The notes under the pieces are model-generated. The model did not search any database. It was not told the DNA's origin and saw nothing but the letters and a program-made list of their open reading frames with translations. Below are positions 1 through 7,429 of a DNA stretch of 64,000 nucleotides, one piece after another. Each line of letters begins with the position of its first letter. The first letter of the stretch is position 1. The stretch comes from Streptosporangium carneum. GTDB lineage: Bacteria > Actinomycetota > Actinomycetes > Streptosporangiales > Streptosporangiaceae. The translations under genes and the position numbers were made by a program. The DNA is taken from NCBI RefSeq assembly GCF_027922005.1, contig NZ_BSEV01000008.1, forward strand, positions 1-64,000, in the 5' to 3' direction.

Positions 1-115
1 GCGCGAACAAAGCGAACCCAGAGAACAAAGCCACCGCAACACAAACCAAGCAAACCCACGAACCAAGCGACACCACGGGCTAAGCAGACCAGGCAGGCCA
101 AGCAGACCCAACGAA
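1..115. repeat. Degenerate short tandem repeat
   Basis: Units of about nine bases such as AAGCGAACC, AAGCAAACC and AAGCAGACC recur through this stretch. No convincing gene overlaps it. It resembles the other low-complexity repeat tracts found in intergenic spaces of this window. The following 116-415 stretch shows no gene I can support, although a strong Shine-Dalgarno-like GGGAAGGAG sits at 384-392. Confidence 0.5.
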
Positions 116-427
116 CCACCCACCCCCGACGGCAGCCGCCCAAGTCCCGGCCCGGGAAACGCCCCATGGTCGTACTGTCCAGGCAGGTTGGTGACGCGGC
201 TGACAGGTGGCCGGTCTCCTGGCGCGGTGACCGCATGCCTTCACCGCATTCGTGATGTTTCCTGAGCACCGGTACGGCAAGTGTCGACACGGACGTGTTC
301 AGCGCCTTCGTACGGCGCGCCCCGCGAGAAGGTCCCCCGACGTTCAAGAAACGGTTGCTATGCGGATGAGCAGCGCAAACAGCGGGAAGGAGCATGATTA
401 TCGCTCCATCGACCATTGCGAGCACTC

Positions 428-847
428 ATGAGGATCATGGTCCGTCCGCACCAGCTTCCCGCCCGGATCGCCGCAGGCGCGTTCGTCCTGAACGCCGGGC
501 TCACCATGGCCGCCGCAGGTGCGGACAACGCGGTCGCCGTCCATGGAATGGCCGCGAACGCCTACCCGTTCCTGAAGCACATCGAACCGGAGCGGTTCTC
601 ACACTGGCTGGCGAAAGGGCAGATCGCCGTCGGCGCGGCCCTGCTGATCCCGGTGGTGCCGTCGCTGCTGGCGGGCGCCGCGCTCACCGCCTTCGCCGGA
701 GGACTGGTCGGTCTCTACCTGAGGACTCCCGGCATGCGGCAGGAGGGAAGCCTGCGTCCCACCCAGGAGGGCTTGGGCATCGCCAAGGACATCTGGCTGG
801 TGGGCATCGGCGCGAGCCTGGTGGCCGAGGAGCTCTCCCGAGCCTGA
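428..847 (+). CDS. DoxX-like small membrane protein
   Basis: The product is about 139 residues with hydrophobic segments near residues 8-25, 60-95 and at the C-terminus, consistent with the four-helix DoxX-like fold. DoxX-family proteins are inner-membrane proteins often linked to redox or thiol stress; the assignment rests on overall pattern and not on a catalytic motif. The start is uncertain. The strong Shine-Dalgarno at 384-392 lies just before an ATG at 394 in another frame, while in-frame starts are TTG 416, ATG 428 and ATG 437, the last preceded by GAGGAT. It converges on the asparaginase gene across a repeat tract. Confidence 0.55.
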   Translation: MRIMVRPHQLPARIAAGAFVLNAGLTMAAAGADNAVAVHGMAANAYPFLKHIEPERFSHWLAKGQIAVGAALLIPVVPSLLAGAALTAFAGGLVGLYLRTPGMRQEGSLRPTQEGLGIAKDIWLVGIGASLVAEELSRA

Positions 848-854
848 CCCGCCC

Positions 855-1023
855 AGGCAAATCCAGTCCGGGCAAGTCCGGGCAAGTTCAGCCCAGGCGG
901 CTCCAACCCGGGCGAGTCCAGGCCAGACAAGTCCAGCCTAGACAGGTCCAGCCCAGATAAGTTCACCCCAGGCAGGTTCAACCCAGACAAGTCCACCCCA
1001 GGCGGGTTCAGCGCAGGCGGGGT
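855..1023. repeat. Degenerate 15-bp tandem repeat between convergent genes
   Basis: About ten imperfect copies of a 15-bp unit close to CAGGTCCAGCCCAGA fill the space between two convergent stop codons (847 and 1024). Because the period is a multiple of three, one reverse frame spells a pentapeptide-repeat-like pattern (LDLSG, LNLPG). I treat that as a by-product of the repeat and not as a gene. Confidence 0.7.
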
Positions 1024-1965
1024 TCAGCGCAGGCGGACCTCGCCGACCGGACGGCCGCCGCCGAGCAGCACGCCGGTCGCGAGCTCCTCCAGTTCGGCGG
1101 CCTCGAAGCCGAGGGCGCGAAGGGCCGCGACGGTGGCCGGGACTCGGGCGCGGTAGCCGCCGTCCTCGACCTTGACGGTTCCCGCGCGGCCGTCGGCGAA
1201 GACGAAGGCGTCGAACGCCTCGGCCCCGGCCTTGACCATCAGGCCGGGGATCGCCCGCATCAGCCGGGCCTCGGCCCTGGTCGTGCCGGAGGTCCACTCG
1301 GGATGGGCACGAAAGGCGTCCGCGACGCGGCGCTCGAACGTGCCCGGCTCCGCTTGGACGAAGGCGCGGAACCCCCGGGTCACGCCGATCATCGACACGA
1401 AGAACAGCGGAGCGCCGCAGCCGTCGACCCCCGTGGCGGCGACACGTTCGCGGGTCAGCTCCTCGACGGTATCGCGGATGACCTTCTGCAGCGGGTGCCT
1501 CGGATCCAGGTAGGTCTCCAGCGGCCAGTCGTTGATCACGCAGGTGGCGAGCATCGCCGCGTGCTTCCCCGAGCAGTTCATGTAGATCGGCGCGGGTCCG
1601 CCTCCTGAACGCAGCACCTCGTCGCGGGAGGCGGCGTCCTCGGGCAGGTCCTCCGGGCAGCGTAGCGCGCTCTCGTCCAGCGCCGCCCCGGAGAGGATCC
1701 TCCTCGCGCCGTCCACGTGGAACGGCTCTCCCGCGTGGCTGGCGCACGCCAGCGCGAGCAGTTCCCCGTCCAGGGGCAGCCCGGCGCGCACCATGCCGAG
1801 CGCCTGCAGCGGCTTCAACGACGAACGGGGCGAGACCAGGGCGTCCACCGCGCCGTGCACCCGCACCGGGGAGCCCGCCGCGTCGACGGCCAGCATGCGG
1901 ACCAGATGGGTGGATTCCACGAACCCCGAACGGACGACCTCGACAACCAACGACTCAGCAGACAC
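1024..1965 (-). CDS. L-asparaginase II family protein
   Basis: The 313-residue protein matches the asparaginase II family (PF06089), cytoplasmic amidohydrolases that convert asparagine to aspartate and ammonia and are unrelated in sequence to the classical AnsA/AnsB enzymes. Visible conserved blocks are SSLKP near residue 50, NCSGKH near 133 and GVDGCG near 180. The GTG start at 1965 is supported by AAAGGAG six bases upstream. The length is normal for the family. It is divergent from dtd with an 81-bp shared upstream region. Confidence 0.85.
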   Translation of the reverse strand: MSAESLVVEVVRSGFVESTHLVRMLAVDAAGSPVRVHGAVDALVSPRSSLKPLQALGMVRAGLPLDGELLALACASHAGEPFHVDGARRILSGAALDESALRCPEDLPEDAASRDEVLRSGGGPAPIYMNCSGKHAAMLATCVINDWPLETYLDPRHPLQKVIRDTVEELTRERVAATGVDGCGAPLFFVSMIGVTRGFRAFVQAEPGTFERRVADAFRAHPEWTSGTTRAEARLMRAIPGLMVKAGAEAFDAFVFADGRAGTVKVEDGGYRARVPATVAALRALGFEAAELEELATGVLLGGGRPVGEVRLR

Positions 1966-2046
1966 CTTTGTCTCCTTTCGCGAAGATTCTATGAAGATCG
2001 GAGTCCGGGTTTATCGCACGGCGGGAAAGGCGGGAGGATGGAGGGC

Positions 2047-2472
2047 ATGCGTGCGGTCGTACAGCGGGTGAACTCCGCTTCGGTGAAGGTGGACGGGCAG
2101 ACGGTCGGAGCGATCGACGAGCCGGGGCTGCTCGTGCTGGTCGGCGTGACCCACACCGACACCCCGGCGGAGGCGGCCAGGCTCGCCGCCAAGCTCTGGG
2201 GCCTGCGGATCCTGTCCGGAGAGAAGTCCTGCTCGGACATCGGCGCGCCACTGCTCGTGGTCAGCCAGTTCACCCTGTACGGCGACGCCCGCAAGGGCCG
2301 CCGTCCCACCTGGCAGGCCGCGGCACCGGGACCGGTCGCGGAGCCGCTCGTCGAGGCCGTCTGCGCGGAGCTGCGCACGCTGGGCGCGCACGTGGAGACC
2401 GGGGTGTTCGGCGCCGACATGCAGGTCGGTCTGACCAACGACGGCCCGATCACGCTGATCCTGGAGGTCTGA
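2047..2472 (+). CDS. dtd: D-aminoacyl-tRNA deacylase
   Basis: This 141-residue enzyme hydrolyses D-amino acids, and also glycine, from mischarged tRNAs, protecting translation in the cytoplasm. The sequence starts MRAVVQRV as in the family and contains the active-site block SQFTLYGD near residue 75 and the C-terminal NDGPIT motif, which carries the Gly-cisPro element that gives chiral specificity. An alternative ATG lies three codons upstream at 2038. The length is close to the family norm of about 145. Confidence 0.93.
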   Translation: MRAVVQRVNSASVKVDGQTVGAIDEPGLLVLVGVTHTDTPAEAARLAAKLWGLRILSGEKSCSDIGAPLLVVSQFTLYGDARKGRRPTWQAAAPGPVAEPLVEAVCAELRTLGAHVETGVFGADMQVGLTNDGPITLILEV

Positions 2473-2727
2473 GCGGCGGCCCGGACAGGCCGGGCGGCGT
2501 CCGGCCGCACCGAACTTCGAAGATCTCAGAAGTGTTCGATCGTGCCGAACCGGGAGAAACCGGAAAGGCCTGGTGAGGACGGATCACGAAACCCTCGGAA
2601 CCGTCCTGACGCACCGCCCCCAAGATCGGGAAGCGACGCGAAGCCGTACTCCTCCGGCGGTGATCCGCTAAGGTCACCGCTTGTCCGTGATGAATCATCA
2701 GGAAAGTCGCAACCCATGGGGAGGGTC

Positions 2728-3549
2728 ATGCGTACCTTCGCGTCCATCACCGCCGCGTCCGTCGTCGCCGCCGCACTGGTCGCCGCGACGGCACCCGCAG
2801 CCGACGCACAGGCCCTGCCGGTGTTCAGCGCCTACCACGGCGTCACCGGCGAGCAGCAGACCGAACGCTTCAACGCCCTGCGCGGTCAGGGTTACCGGCC
2901 GATCACCTTCACGGTGGACAACACGTCCTCGCCCCGCTACGGCGCCGTCTGGGTGAAGAGGTCGGGCCCGGCCTGGGCGATGATCCAGGGCATGTCGTCC
3001 AGTGGCTACCAGAAGCGCTTCGACGACTACCGCGCCCAGGGCTACCGCCCGACCACGGTGAGCGCCAGCGGCTCAGGGGACGACGCGGTCTTCGCCGCGA
3101 TCTTCGAGAAGACGCCCGGCAAGTTCTTCGCCAAGCACAACATCGACGCCGGCCAGTTCTCCGCCGCCAACGCCGACGCGGCGAGGCAGGGGTACGTCCT
3201 CACCGCGGCCAACGTCTACGGCACCGCCGACGCCCCGCGTTACGTCGGCGTCTGGACGCAGGGCTCGCAGGCCTGGTCCGTCACCACGGGCAAGTCCTTC
3301 GACGAGCACCACGCGGAGTTCCTCGCCCGCACCAAGAAGGGCGAAAAGCCCTCGCTGGTCTCGGTGGGCCCCGGCGAGACCTACACGACCGTCTGGGTCA
3401 AGGACAACGGCTCCAGCTGGTACGAGTACACCGGCATGAGCTCGAGCGGCTACCAGAAGCGCTTCGACGACCTGAAGGCCAAGGGCTTCTACCCCACGCA
3501 GCTGGACGTGGAGGAGGGCAACTACACGGCCATCTGGGCGAAGAACTGA
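2728..3549 (+). CDS. Secreted tandem-repeat protein (BTRD1-like)
   Basis: The 273-residue product has a cleavable signal peptide ending near ADA-QA (residue 28) and then about five repeats of roughly 45 residues. Repeat hallmarks are SGYQKRFDD, QGYRP and YxAVWV/YTAIW. The pattern fits the bacterial tandem repeat domain (BTRD1, PF17660) found in secreted proteins, where repeats fold into a propeller-like module. A ligand or activity cannot be read from the sequence. Start 2728 is favoured over 2716 because GGGGAGGG (2718-2725) acts as its ribosome binding site. Repeats 2 and 5 are nearly identical, which suggests recent internal duplication. Confidence 0.75.
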   Translation: MRTFASITAASVVAAALVAATAPAADAQALPVFSAYHGVTGEQQTERFNALRGQGYRPITFTVDNTSSPRYGAVWVKRSGPAWAMIQGMSSSGYQKRFDDYRAQGYRPTTVSASGSGDDAVFAAIFEKTPGKFFAKHNIDAGQFSAANADAARQGYVLTAANVYGTADAPRYVGVWTQGSQAWSVTTGKSFDEHHAEFLARTKKGEKPSLVSVGPGETYTTVWVKDNGSSWYEYTGMSSSGYQKRFDDLKAKGFYPTQLDVEEGNYTAIWAKN

Positions 3550-3621
3550 CCTTTCACGGGCACGAGGACCCGGTCGCACGGGCCTGGCCGGGGAGAACCC
3601 GGCAGCCCGGCGACCTGGCGG

Positions 3622-3768
3622 TGGCTCAGCGAACCGCAGCGGCCCAACGAACACGGCGGCCAGTGAACGCAGCGGCCCAGCGAATACGCCGGGCCAGCGA
3701 ACCGCAGCGGCTCAGCGAACGCGGCGGCCCAGCGAACCGCAGCGGCTCAGCGAACGCGGCGGCGCAGC
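3622..3768. repeat. 17-18 bp degenerate tandem repeat at a 3' gene end
   Basis: Imperfect units such as GCGGCTCAGCGAACGCG and GCGGCCCAGCGAACC alternate through this stretch between the stop codon of the secreted repeat protein and the end of ygfZ. The ygfZ stop codon (3747-3749) lies inside the repeat, and the last ygfZ residues (RRRVR) are encoded by it. Confidence 0.75.
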
Positions 3769-4733
3769 GCTGGGTCGATCTGGACGTTGCGCCCCGCGTC
3801 CGGCGGCACGACGACCTCCTGGGAGGCCGCCACCTCCCCGGCCTGCAGCGTGGCGTCCACCGGGACGGTCCGCTTGACCACGGCCAGCGCGATCGGACCG
3901 AGCTCGTGGTGGCGGGCGGAGCTGCCGACGAAACCGACCTCCGCGCCCTCGTGGACGACGGGGACGCCGTGCCCGGGAAGGGTGTCGGCGCTGCCGTCCA
4001 GGTGCAGGAAGACCAGGCGGCGCGGGGGATGCCCGAGGTTGTGGACCCGGGCCACGGTCTCCTGCCCCTTGTAGCAGCCCTTGTTCAGGTGCAGGGCCGT
4101 GCCGATCCAGCCGACCTCGTGCGGGATGGTCTTGTGGTCGGTCTCGAAGCCGAGCCGCGGGCGGTGGCCCTCGATGCGCAGCGCCTCGTAGGCCCAGAGC
4201 CCGGCGAGCCACAGGCCGCCGAGGCGCTCGGTCAGCTGGTCGCGCGGGAGCAGCACGTCGTCGCCGACGAGGATCGCTCCCTGGGGCGGGGTGAGCCGCC
4301 CGGCGTCGGCCACGGAGACGACCGCGTAGTCGGACGTCACGTCGGTGACCTCGACCCTGAGCATGAACCGCATCTTGTCGAGGAACGCGACGAGCCCCGC
4401 CGACGTGCCCGGCTCCACGTGCGCCCACACGACCTCGCCGTCGTCGACGAGCGTGAGGTGGTGCTCGACCCTGCCCTGGGCGTCCAGGAGCAGCGTCTGG
4501 GTGGCCTGGCCCGGTTTGAGGTCGTCGAGTTTCTGAGAGCTCAGGCTGTTGAGCCAGCTCAGCCTGTCGGCTCCGGAGATTCGCACGACCTCGCGGTTGC
4601 TCCGGTCGACCAGCGCCTCACCGGCGAGGAAGGCGCGCTGCTCGGCGAACGGGTCGCCGTAGTGTCCGGCGACGTCGGCATCGGGAGTCTCGGCCGCGAC
4701 CGCGCCGGGAGTGTCCAGCAGAGGGCTTCGCAT
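3747..4733 (-). CDS. ygfZ: YgfZ/GcvT-type folate-binding protein
   Basis: The 328-residue protein belongs to the YgfZ/GcvT fold, which binds tetrahydrofolate and helps assemble or repair iron-sulfur enzymes. The diagnostic motif KGCYKGQE is present near residue 223, including the invariant cysteine. The start ATG at 4733 lies 19 bp after the stop of the Nur-like regulator, so the two are probably co-transcribed. The C-terminus runs into a repeat tract and may be variable. Confidence 0.88.
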   Translation of the reverse strand: MRSPLLDTPGAVAAETPDADVAGHYGDPFAEQRAFLAGEALVDRSNREVVRISGADRLSWLNSLSSQKLDDLKPGQATQTLLLDAQGRVEHHLTLVDDGEVVWAHVEPGTSAGLVAFLDKMRFMLRVEVTDVTSDYAVVSVADAGRLTPPQGAILVGDDVLLPRDQLTERLGGLWLAGLWAYEALRIEGHRPRLGFETDHKTIPHEVGWIGTALHLNKGCYKGQETVARVHNLGHPPRRLVFLHLDGSADTLPGHGVPVVHEGAEVGFVGSSARHHELGPIALAVVKRTVPVDATLQAGEVAASQEVVVPPDAGRNVQIDPALRRRVR

Positions 4734-4752
4734 GGGCCAAGCCTACGAGGCC

Positions 4753-5166
4753 TCAGCGACACCTGCTGCAGCGGCCGAAGACCGTGAGATGGTGCACGTT
4801 GACGGCGAACCCGAACTCCTCGTCGAGCTTGGTCACGAAGTCGTTCACCAACTCGGGGCGGACCTCGTTGATCTCGCCGCACTCGTGGCACACCAGGTGC
4901 ACGTGGTCGGCGTCGGCGGCCAGGTGGTAGGTGGGCGCGCCGTGCCCGAGATGGTTGTGGGTGACCATGCCGAGTTCCTCGAGGAGTTCGAGGGTCCGGT
5001 AGACGGTCGAGATGTTGACCCCGCGCGCGGTTTCGCGCACCTTGGCGCAGATCTCCTCCGGAGTGGCGTGCTCAAGGCTCTTGACCGCCTCAAGCACCAG
5101 CTGACGCTGCGGAGTGACCCGGTAACCGCGCGCCCGTAGTTGCTCGTGCCACGACGTCTCGGTCAT
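4753..5166 (-). CDS. nur: Fur-family metalloregulator, Nur-like (nickel)
   Basis: The 137-residue protein has a Fur-type winged helix (GYRVTPQRQLVLEAV, then STVYRTLELLEELG) and a dimerisation domain. It keeps histidines at 33, 70, 72, 88, 90 and 126, the positions I recall as metal ligands in Streptomyces coelicolor Nur. The equivalent of His86 is alanine. Two Cys-x2-Cys pairs (93/96 and near the C-terminus) are also present. Nur represses nickel uptake and the iron superoxide dismutase when nickel is abundant. The similarity to Nur is strong by eye, but a peroxide-sensing or iron-sensing Fur paralogue is not excluded. It is first in a likely operon with ygfZ. Confidence 0.75.
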   Translation of the reverse strand: MTETSWHEQLRARGYRVTPQRQLVLEAVKSLEHATPEEICAKVRETARGVNISTVYRTLELLEELGMVTHNHLGHGAPTYHLAADADHVHLVCHECGEINEVRPELVNDFVTKLDEEFGFAVNVHHLTVFGRCSRCR

Positions 5167-5353
5167 GAACAGAGTCTAAGAGCATATCGACGCCGCCGGA
5201 GCAGCCCGAGCCGCCGGGTTCCCTGCCCTCTCCGAAGACCTCGCGCCCCCTCCGAAGACGTCGCCGTCGACGACCGCGCACGGCTCCTCCGCGCGCCGCC
5301 CCGGCCTCCTGGGCGGCAGGCGGCCTCGTCACCTCGGAAACAACCGGGTGACG

Positions 5354-5400
5354 TTGTTCGGCGGTTGTTTGTTCACTCCGCCTCCCCCGACGCCGAACAA
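5354..5400. promoter_or_regulatory. Inverted repeat TTGTTCGGCG upstream of secreted protein
   Basis: TTGTTCGGCG (5354-5363) is repeated exactly in inverted orientation at 5391-5400, separated by 27 bp. A smaller hairpin-forming sequence (TCACC-CGG/CCGGGTGA) lies just before it at about 5330-5352. The pair sits in a 334-bp gene-free space upstream of the I36-like protein and could be an operator or an mRNA hairpin. I see no other feature in 5167-5500. Confidence 0.4.
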
Positions 5401-5500
5401 TCTTTCCGTGTTAGACCGGCACCTGGCGAGACGCCCGCCACAGATCTTCACGGCGGGCTCCGTGTCGTCGTCGGCAATTGCACGAAGGGGAAAGATCGTC

Positions 5501-5875
5501 ATGCGTAAACGAGTCGTCTCGGTTCTTGCCGCCTCCGCCGCGTTCATCAGCGTCATGGCCACCACCACGGGCGCGTCGGCCGAGCCGAACCCGCCCGGTT
5601 GCCCCAAGGGATACTTCTGCGCCTACAGCGGCCCGAACCAGACCGGCACCCTCGTGCTGAAGACGGCCGGCAACTGGACCGGCGGCGTCGCCTTCCAGTC
5701 CGCGTTCAACAACGGCTACGCGCTCCCCGGGGCGGACCACGTCGACATGACGTACGACTGGCAGGGCCTCCAGGAAACCGTGTGCCTCCACTACAACCCC
5801 GGCCCCGGCCAGTACAAGGGCAACGCCGCTCCCGGCAACGCCCTCGTGAAGGTCGTGTGGCGCGGCGAGTGCTGA
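5501..5875 (+). CDS. Secreted peptidase-inhibitor family I36-like protein
   Basis: The 124-residue product has a signal peptide of about 28 residues and a cysteine-containing mature domain opening with CPKGYFCAYSG, the typical start of family I36 (SMI-like) inhibitors and beta/gamma-crystallin-like proteins. A single domain of about 95 residues follows, with two further cysteines at CLHYN and near the C-terminal end. The start at 5501 has GAAGGGGAAAG upstream. Family members inhibit metalloproteases or act as small secreted factors; the target here is unknown. Confidence 0.75.
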   Translation: MRKRVVSVLAASAAFISVMATTTGASAEPNPPGCPKGYFCAYSGPNQTGTLVLKTAGNWTGGVAFQSAFNNGYALPGADHVDMTYDWQGLQETVCLHYNPGPGQYKGNAAPGNALVKVVWRGEC

Positions 5876-6001
5876 CCGTGCCGACCCCGGAGGTCGCGCG
5901 CGGCTAGCCGACGTGTCACGCCCGTGAGCGCGCCCGGCGGCGTCGAGGAGCCGTTCCGCTCTCTCCGCGCCGCCGGATCCCTCCCCCGTACCCCCACCCG
6001 A

Positions 6002-6033
6002 GGTCACGTGACCTCACCCGGCTTCACGTGACC
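6002..6033. promoter_or_regulatory. Tandem CACGTG palindromes
   Basis: The 12-bp perfect palindrome GGTCACGTGACC (6002-6013) is followed 20 bp later by CTTCACGTGACC (6022-6033). Both copies share TCACGTGACC. The two-turn spacing is typical of cooperative operators. No regulator gene adjoins them. Confidence 0.4.
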
Positions 6034-6058
6034 GCGCACGGAGAGCGACGCGCCGGGT

Positions 6059-6112
6059 ATCGCCGCCGTCGTCGGCACACGGCCCCGCGTATCGTGTGCC
6101 GACGGCGGCGAT
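6059..6112. terminator. Long stem-loop between secreted protein and tRNA-like genes
   Basis: A 20-bp stem pairs 6059-6081 with 6093-6112, with one three-base bulge on the left arm and a loop of about 11 bases. It lies downstream of the I36-like gene (+ strand) and of the tRNA-like cluster (- strand), so it could serve as a bidirectional terminator. No T-tract follows, as is common in actinomycetes. Confidence 0.6.
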
Positions 6113-6200
6113 CTGCTTGTGCCGACCTGCTCGGAACCGTTCACCGCGTCGACGCCCGCCACGTGAAAGAGCCGTCCGCGTGCCTCGTCGTCTCCGGGCG

Positions 6201-6274
6201 TACCTGCACCAGGACTCGAACCTGGGACCTCCGCATTATGAGTGCGGCGCTCTCACCGACTGAGCTATGCAGGC
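6201..6274 (-). tRNA. tRNA with CAT anticodon (Met-like)
   Basis: Reading the minus strand, a full cloverleaf folds. The acceptor GCCTGCA pairs with TGCAGGT (one G-T). The D arm is GCTC/GAGC and the anticodon stem is CCGCA/TGCGG with loop CTCATAA. The variable loop is AGGTC, the T arm is CCAGG/CCTGG with loop TTCGAGT, and the discriminator is A. CCA is not encoded. The loop resembles elongator tRNA-Met, although a CAT anticodon could also belong to a tRNA-Ile2. Confidence 0.65.
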
Positions 6275-6280
6275 AGGCAC

Positions 6281-6361
6281 CGCTCCCGGCCGGATTCGAA
6301 CCGGCGCCGCCGGGTCCCCGAGGGGAGCCCGGTCGTCCTGGGCCGCTGGACGCACAGGAAC
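6281..6361 (-). pseudogene. tRNA-Glu-like degenerate tRNA
   Basis: On the minus strand, acceptor GTTCCTG pairs with CGGGAGC. The D arm (GTCC...GGAC) and T arm (GCCGG/CCGGC, loop TTCGAAT) closely follow actinobacterial tRNA-Glu. The anticodon arm is abnormal: the CCGGG/CCCGG stem closes a 13-base loop that itself can fold as TCCCC/GGGGA, so no standard anticodon is presented. There is also one extra base between acceptor and D arm. It is either a decayed tRNA or a tRNA-derived element with another role. Confidence 0.5.
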
Positions 6362-6365
6362 GGAG

Positions 6366-6446
6366 TGCAGGGGGACGGAGTCGAACCGCCACAGCCGAAG
6401 CGTCCGGGTTACAACCGAGTGAGCTCACCGCGTGCTCAGCCCCTGC
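6366..6446 (-). pseudogene. tRNA-like sequence with long variable arm
   Basis: On the minus strand, acceptor GCAGGGG pairs perfectly with CCCCTGC, the D arm is GAGC/GCTC, and the T arm is GGCGG/CCGTC with loop TTCGACT. The anticodon stem has only four pairs (one C-A mismatch) around loop TTGTAAC, which would read GTA. A 12-base variable region follows. The anticodon assignment is uncertain and the molecule may not be charged. Confidence 0.45.
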
Positions 6447-6563
6447 GTGCTGAGGCGAGGTTACCGAGCGATCCCCGACGATCTCATCTGGTTTTCTCCC
6501 GCCCGCGACAGGGCGACCGGCCATGAGGATCACCGGCTCGAAGGGGCGGGCTCGAATATTCAT

Positions 6564-6592
6564 TTGCCCGAGCCGGATCGTTTTCGTACTGT
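6564..6592 (+). promoter_or_regulatory. Sigma70-type promoter for a small structured transcript
   Basis: TTGCCC (6564-6569) and TACTGT (6587-6592) are separated by exactly 17 bp, a good match to the housekeeping consensus. Transcription would begin near 6599, about 25 bases before the tiny ORF at 6624. Confidence 0.6.
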
Positions 6593-6598
6593 ACAAGC

Positions 6599-6830
6599 AC
6601 GCCGAAAGGAGGTGGTCCGAACAATGGTTGATCATAGTTGGGCTAGCGAGGTGGCTGTCCGCTAGGACGCCCCAGCTTCCGGACTCTGTCCGGACGTCTG
6701 GCGACGTTCGGCGAATCCACGACAATCACCGGAACCCCGGGCTGCCAGAGGGCGGGAAGTCCCTTCCCGTCTTTGGTCCATCTGGCCCTTCCGCTCCGCG
6801 GAAGGAACAGGCCCGGGGTTCTTCCTTTTT
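6599..6830 (+). ncRNA. Candidate structured RNA with 13-codon leader ORF
   Basis: Downstream of the promoter, GAAAGGAGGTGGTCC matches the reverse complement of the 16S rRNA 3' end at all but one position. After it, a 13-codon ORF runs from 6624 to 6665. The rest folds strongly. TCCGGAC/GTCCGGA (6678-6694) forms a hairpin. GAACCCCGGGC (6732-6742) pairs perfectly with 6811-6821 and encloses CCAGA/TCTGG (6745-6749 with 6781-6785). Inside are hairpins CGGGAAG/CTTCCCG (6753-6769) and CCTTCCGC/GCGGAAGG (6787-6805). A T-rich tract (CTTCCTTTTT) ends it. No downstream gene lies on this strand, so a trans-acting RNA or a translated sensor RNA is more likely than a simple attenuator. I do not recognise the family. 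Confidence 0.5.
6624..6665 (+). CDS. 13-codon small ORF with extended Shine-Dalgarno
   Basis: The ORF encodes MVDHSWASEVAVR and stops at TAG. The ribosome binding site GAAAGGAGGTGGTCC is far longer than usual and pairs with nearly the whole anti-Shine-Dalgarno tail of 16S rRNA. Such extended sites are rare and suggest that ribosome binding itself, and not the peptide, may be the point. Function unknown. Confidence 0.45.
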   Translation: MVDHSWASEVAVR

Positions 6831-7045
6831 CCAGATCTTCCCGGCTTTTCCAGATCTTCCCGGCTTCCGGAATTCCCATCCCGATCTTCCGGCTTCCGGA
6901 GTTCCCGGCTCCGCGGCCTCCGGATCCATCCGGCGCGCGCGAGTGGATCCCTCCGGTGCGCGCTTCCGGATCTCTCCGGTGCGCGCTTCCGGATCCCTCC
7001 GGCGCGTGAGGTCTCCGGCGCGCGAGGTCTCCGGAGCTCTGCTCC
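6831..7045. repeat. Degenerate repeats (TTCCCGGCTT and CTCCGGTGCGCG families)
   Basis: The first half carries copies of a unit like CCAGATCTTCCCGGCTTTT; the second half carries copies of GGATCTCTCCGGTGCGCGCTT and GTCTCCGGCGCGCGAG. The tract lies immediately downstream of the DUF2470 gene stop codon. No gene is apparent. Confidence 0.6.
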
Positions 7046-7046
7046 C

Positions 7047-7352
7047 TCAGTGCTCCCCGCGGGCCGGGAGGCCGAGAGCGGCGCACGCCTCCTGGTACAG
7101 GCGGACCACTTCCTTGCGGACCTGGGCGCGCTCGGTCAGTGTCGTGCTCCAGGGCACCCTGACCGTGACGTCCTCGCCGTCGACCACCGCGAGAAACTCG
7201 ATCGCCTCGGCGTCCACACCCGAGGTGACGGCGCTCGTGGCCTCGGGTCGGCCGCCCAGGGCCCTGCAGATCAGCAACGCGTCGTCGGTGTGGTCGTCGT
7301 TCATGTGGCGCTTGATGGCCTCGACCACATCGGGGGTGAAGGGAGTGCTCAT
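7047..7352 (-). CDS. DUF2470 domain protein
   Basis: The 101-residue product consists of a single DUF2470 domain, the module found at the C-terminus of HugZ-type haem-utilisation proteins and of FMN-binding pyridoxamine-oxidase-like proteins. The block HMNDDHTDDALLICRALGG near residue 16 is typical. Stand-alone copies are common in actinomycetes and their role is not established. It lies downstream of the nitrobindin-like gene on the same strand, but the strong stem-loop at 7399-7424 separates them. Confidence 0.75.
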   Translation of the reverse strand: MSTPFTPDVVEAIKRHMNDDHTDDALLICRALGGRPEATSAVTSGVDAEAIEFLAVVDGEDVTVRVPWSTTLTERAQVRKEVVRLYQEACAALGLPARGEH

Positions 7353-7398
7353 GCCCGCGATGGTATCCGCCGCGTTCACGGCCCCCGGAACGACGTCT

Positions 7399-7424
7399 GT
7401 TCTCCGGCAGGCGTGCCGGAGAAC
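7399..7424. terminator. Stem-loop downstream of nitrobindin gene
   Basis: GTTCTCCGGCA (7399-7409) pairs perfectly with 7414-7424 around a GGCG loop. It sits six bases past the nitrobindin stop codon on the minus strand. Confidence 0.75.
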
Positions 7425-7429
7425 GGACG

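Noticed and set aside
715-996. Reverse-strand frame encoding a pentapeptide-repeat-like protein (LDLSG LNLPG pattern).
   Set aside because: The pattern follows directly from the 15-bp tandem repeat. The frame runs antisense into the DoxX-like gene, has no ribosome binding site, and the repeat is too irregular.
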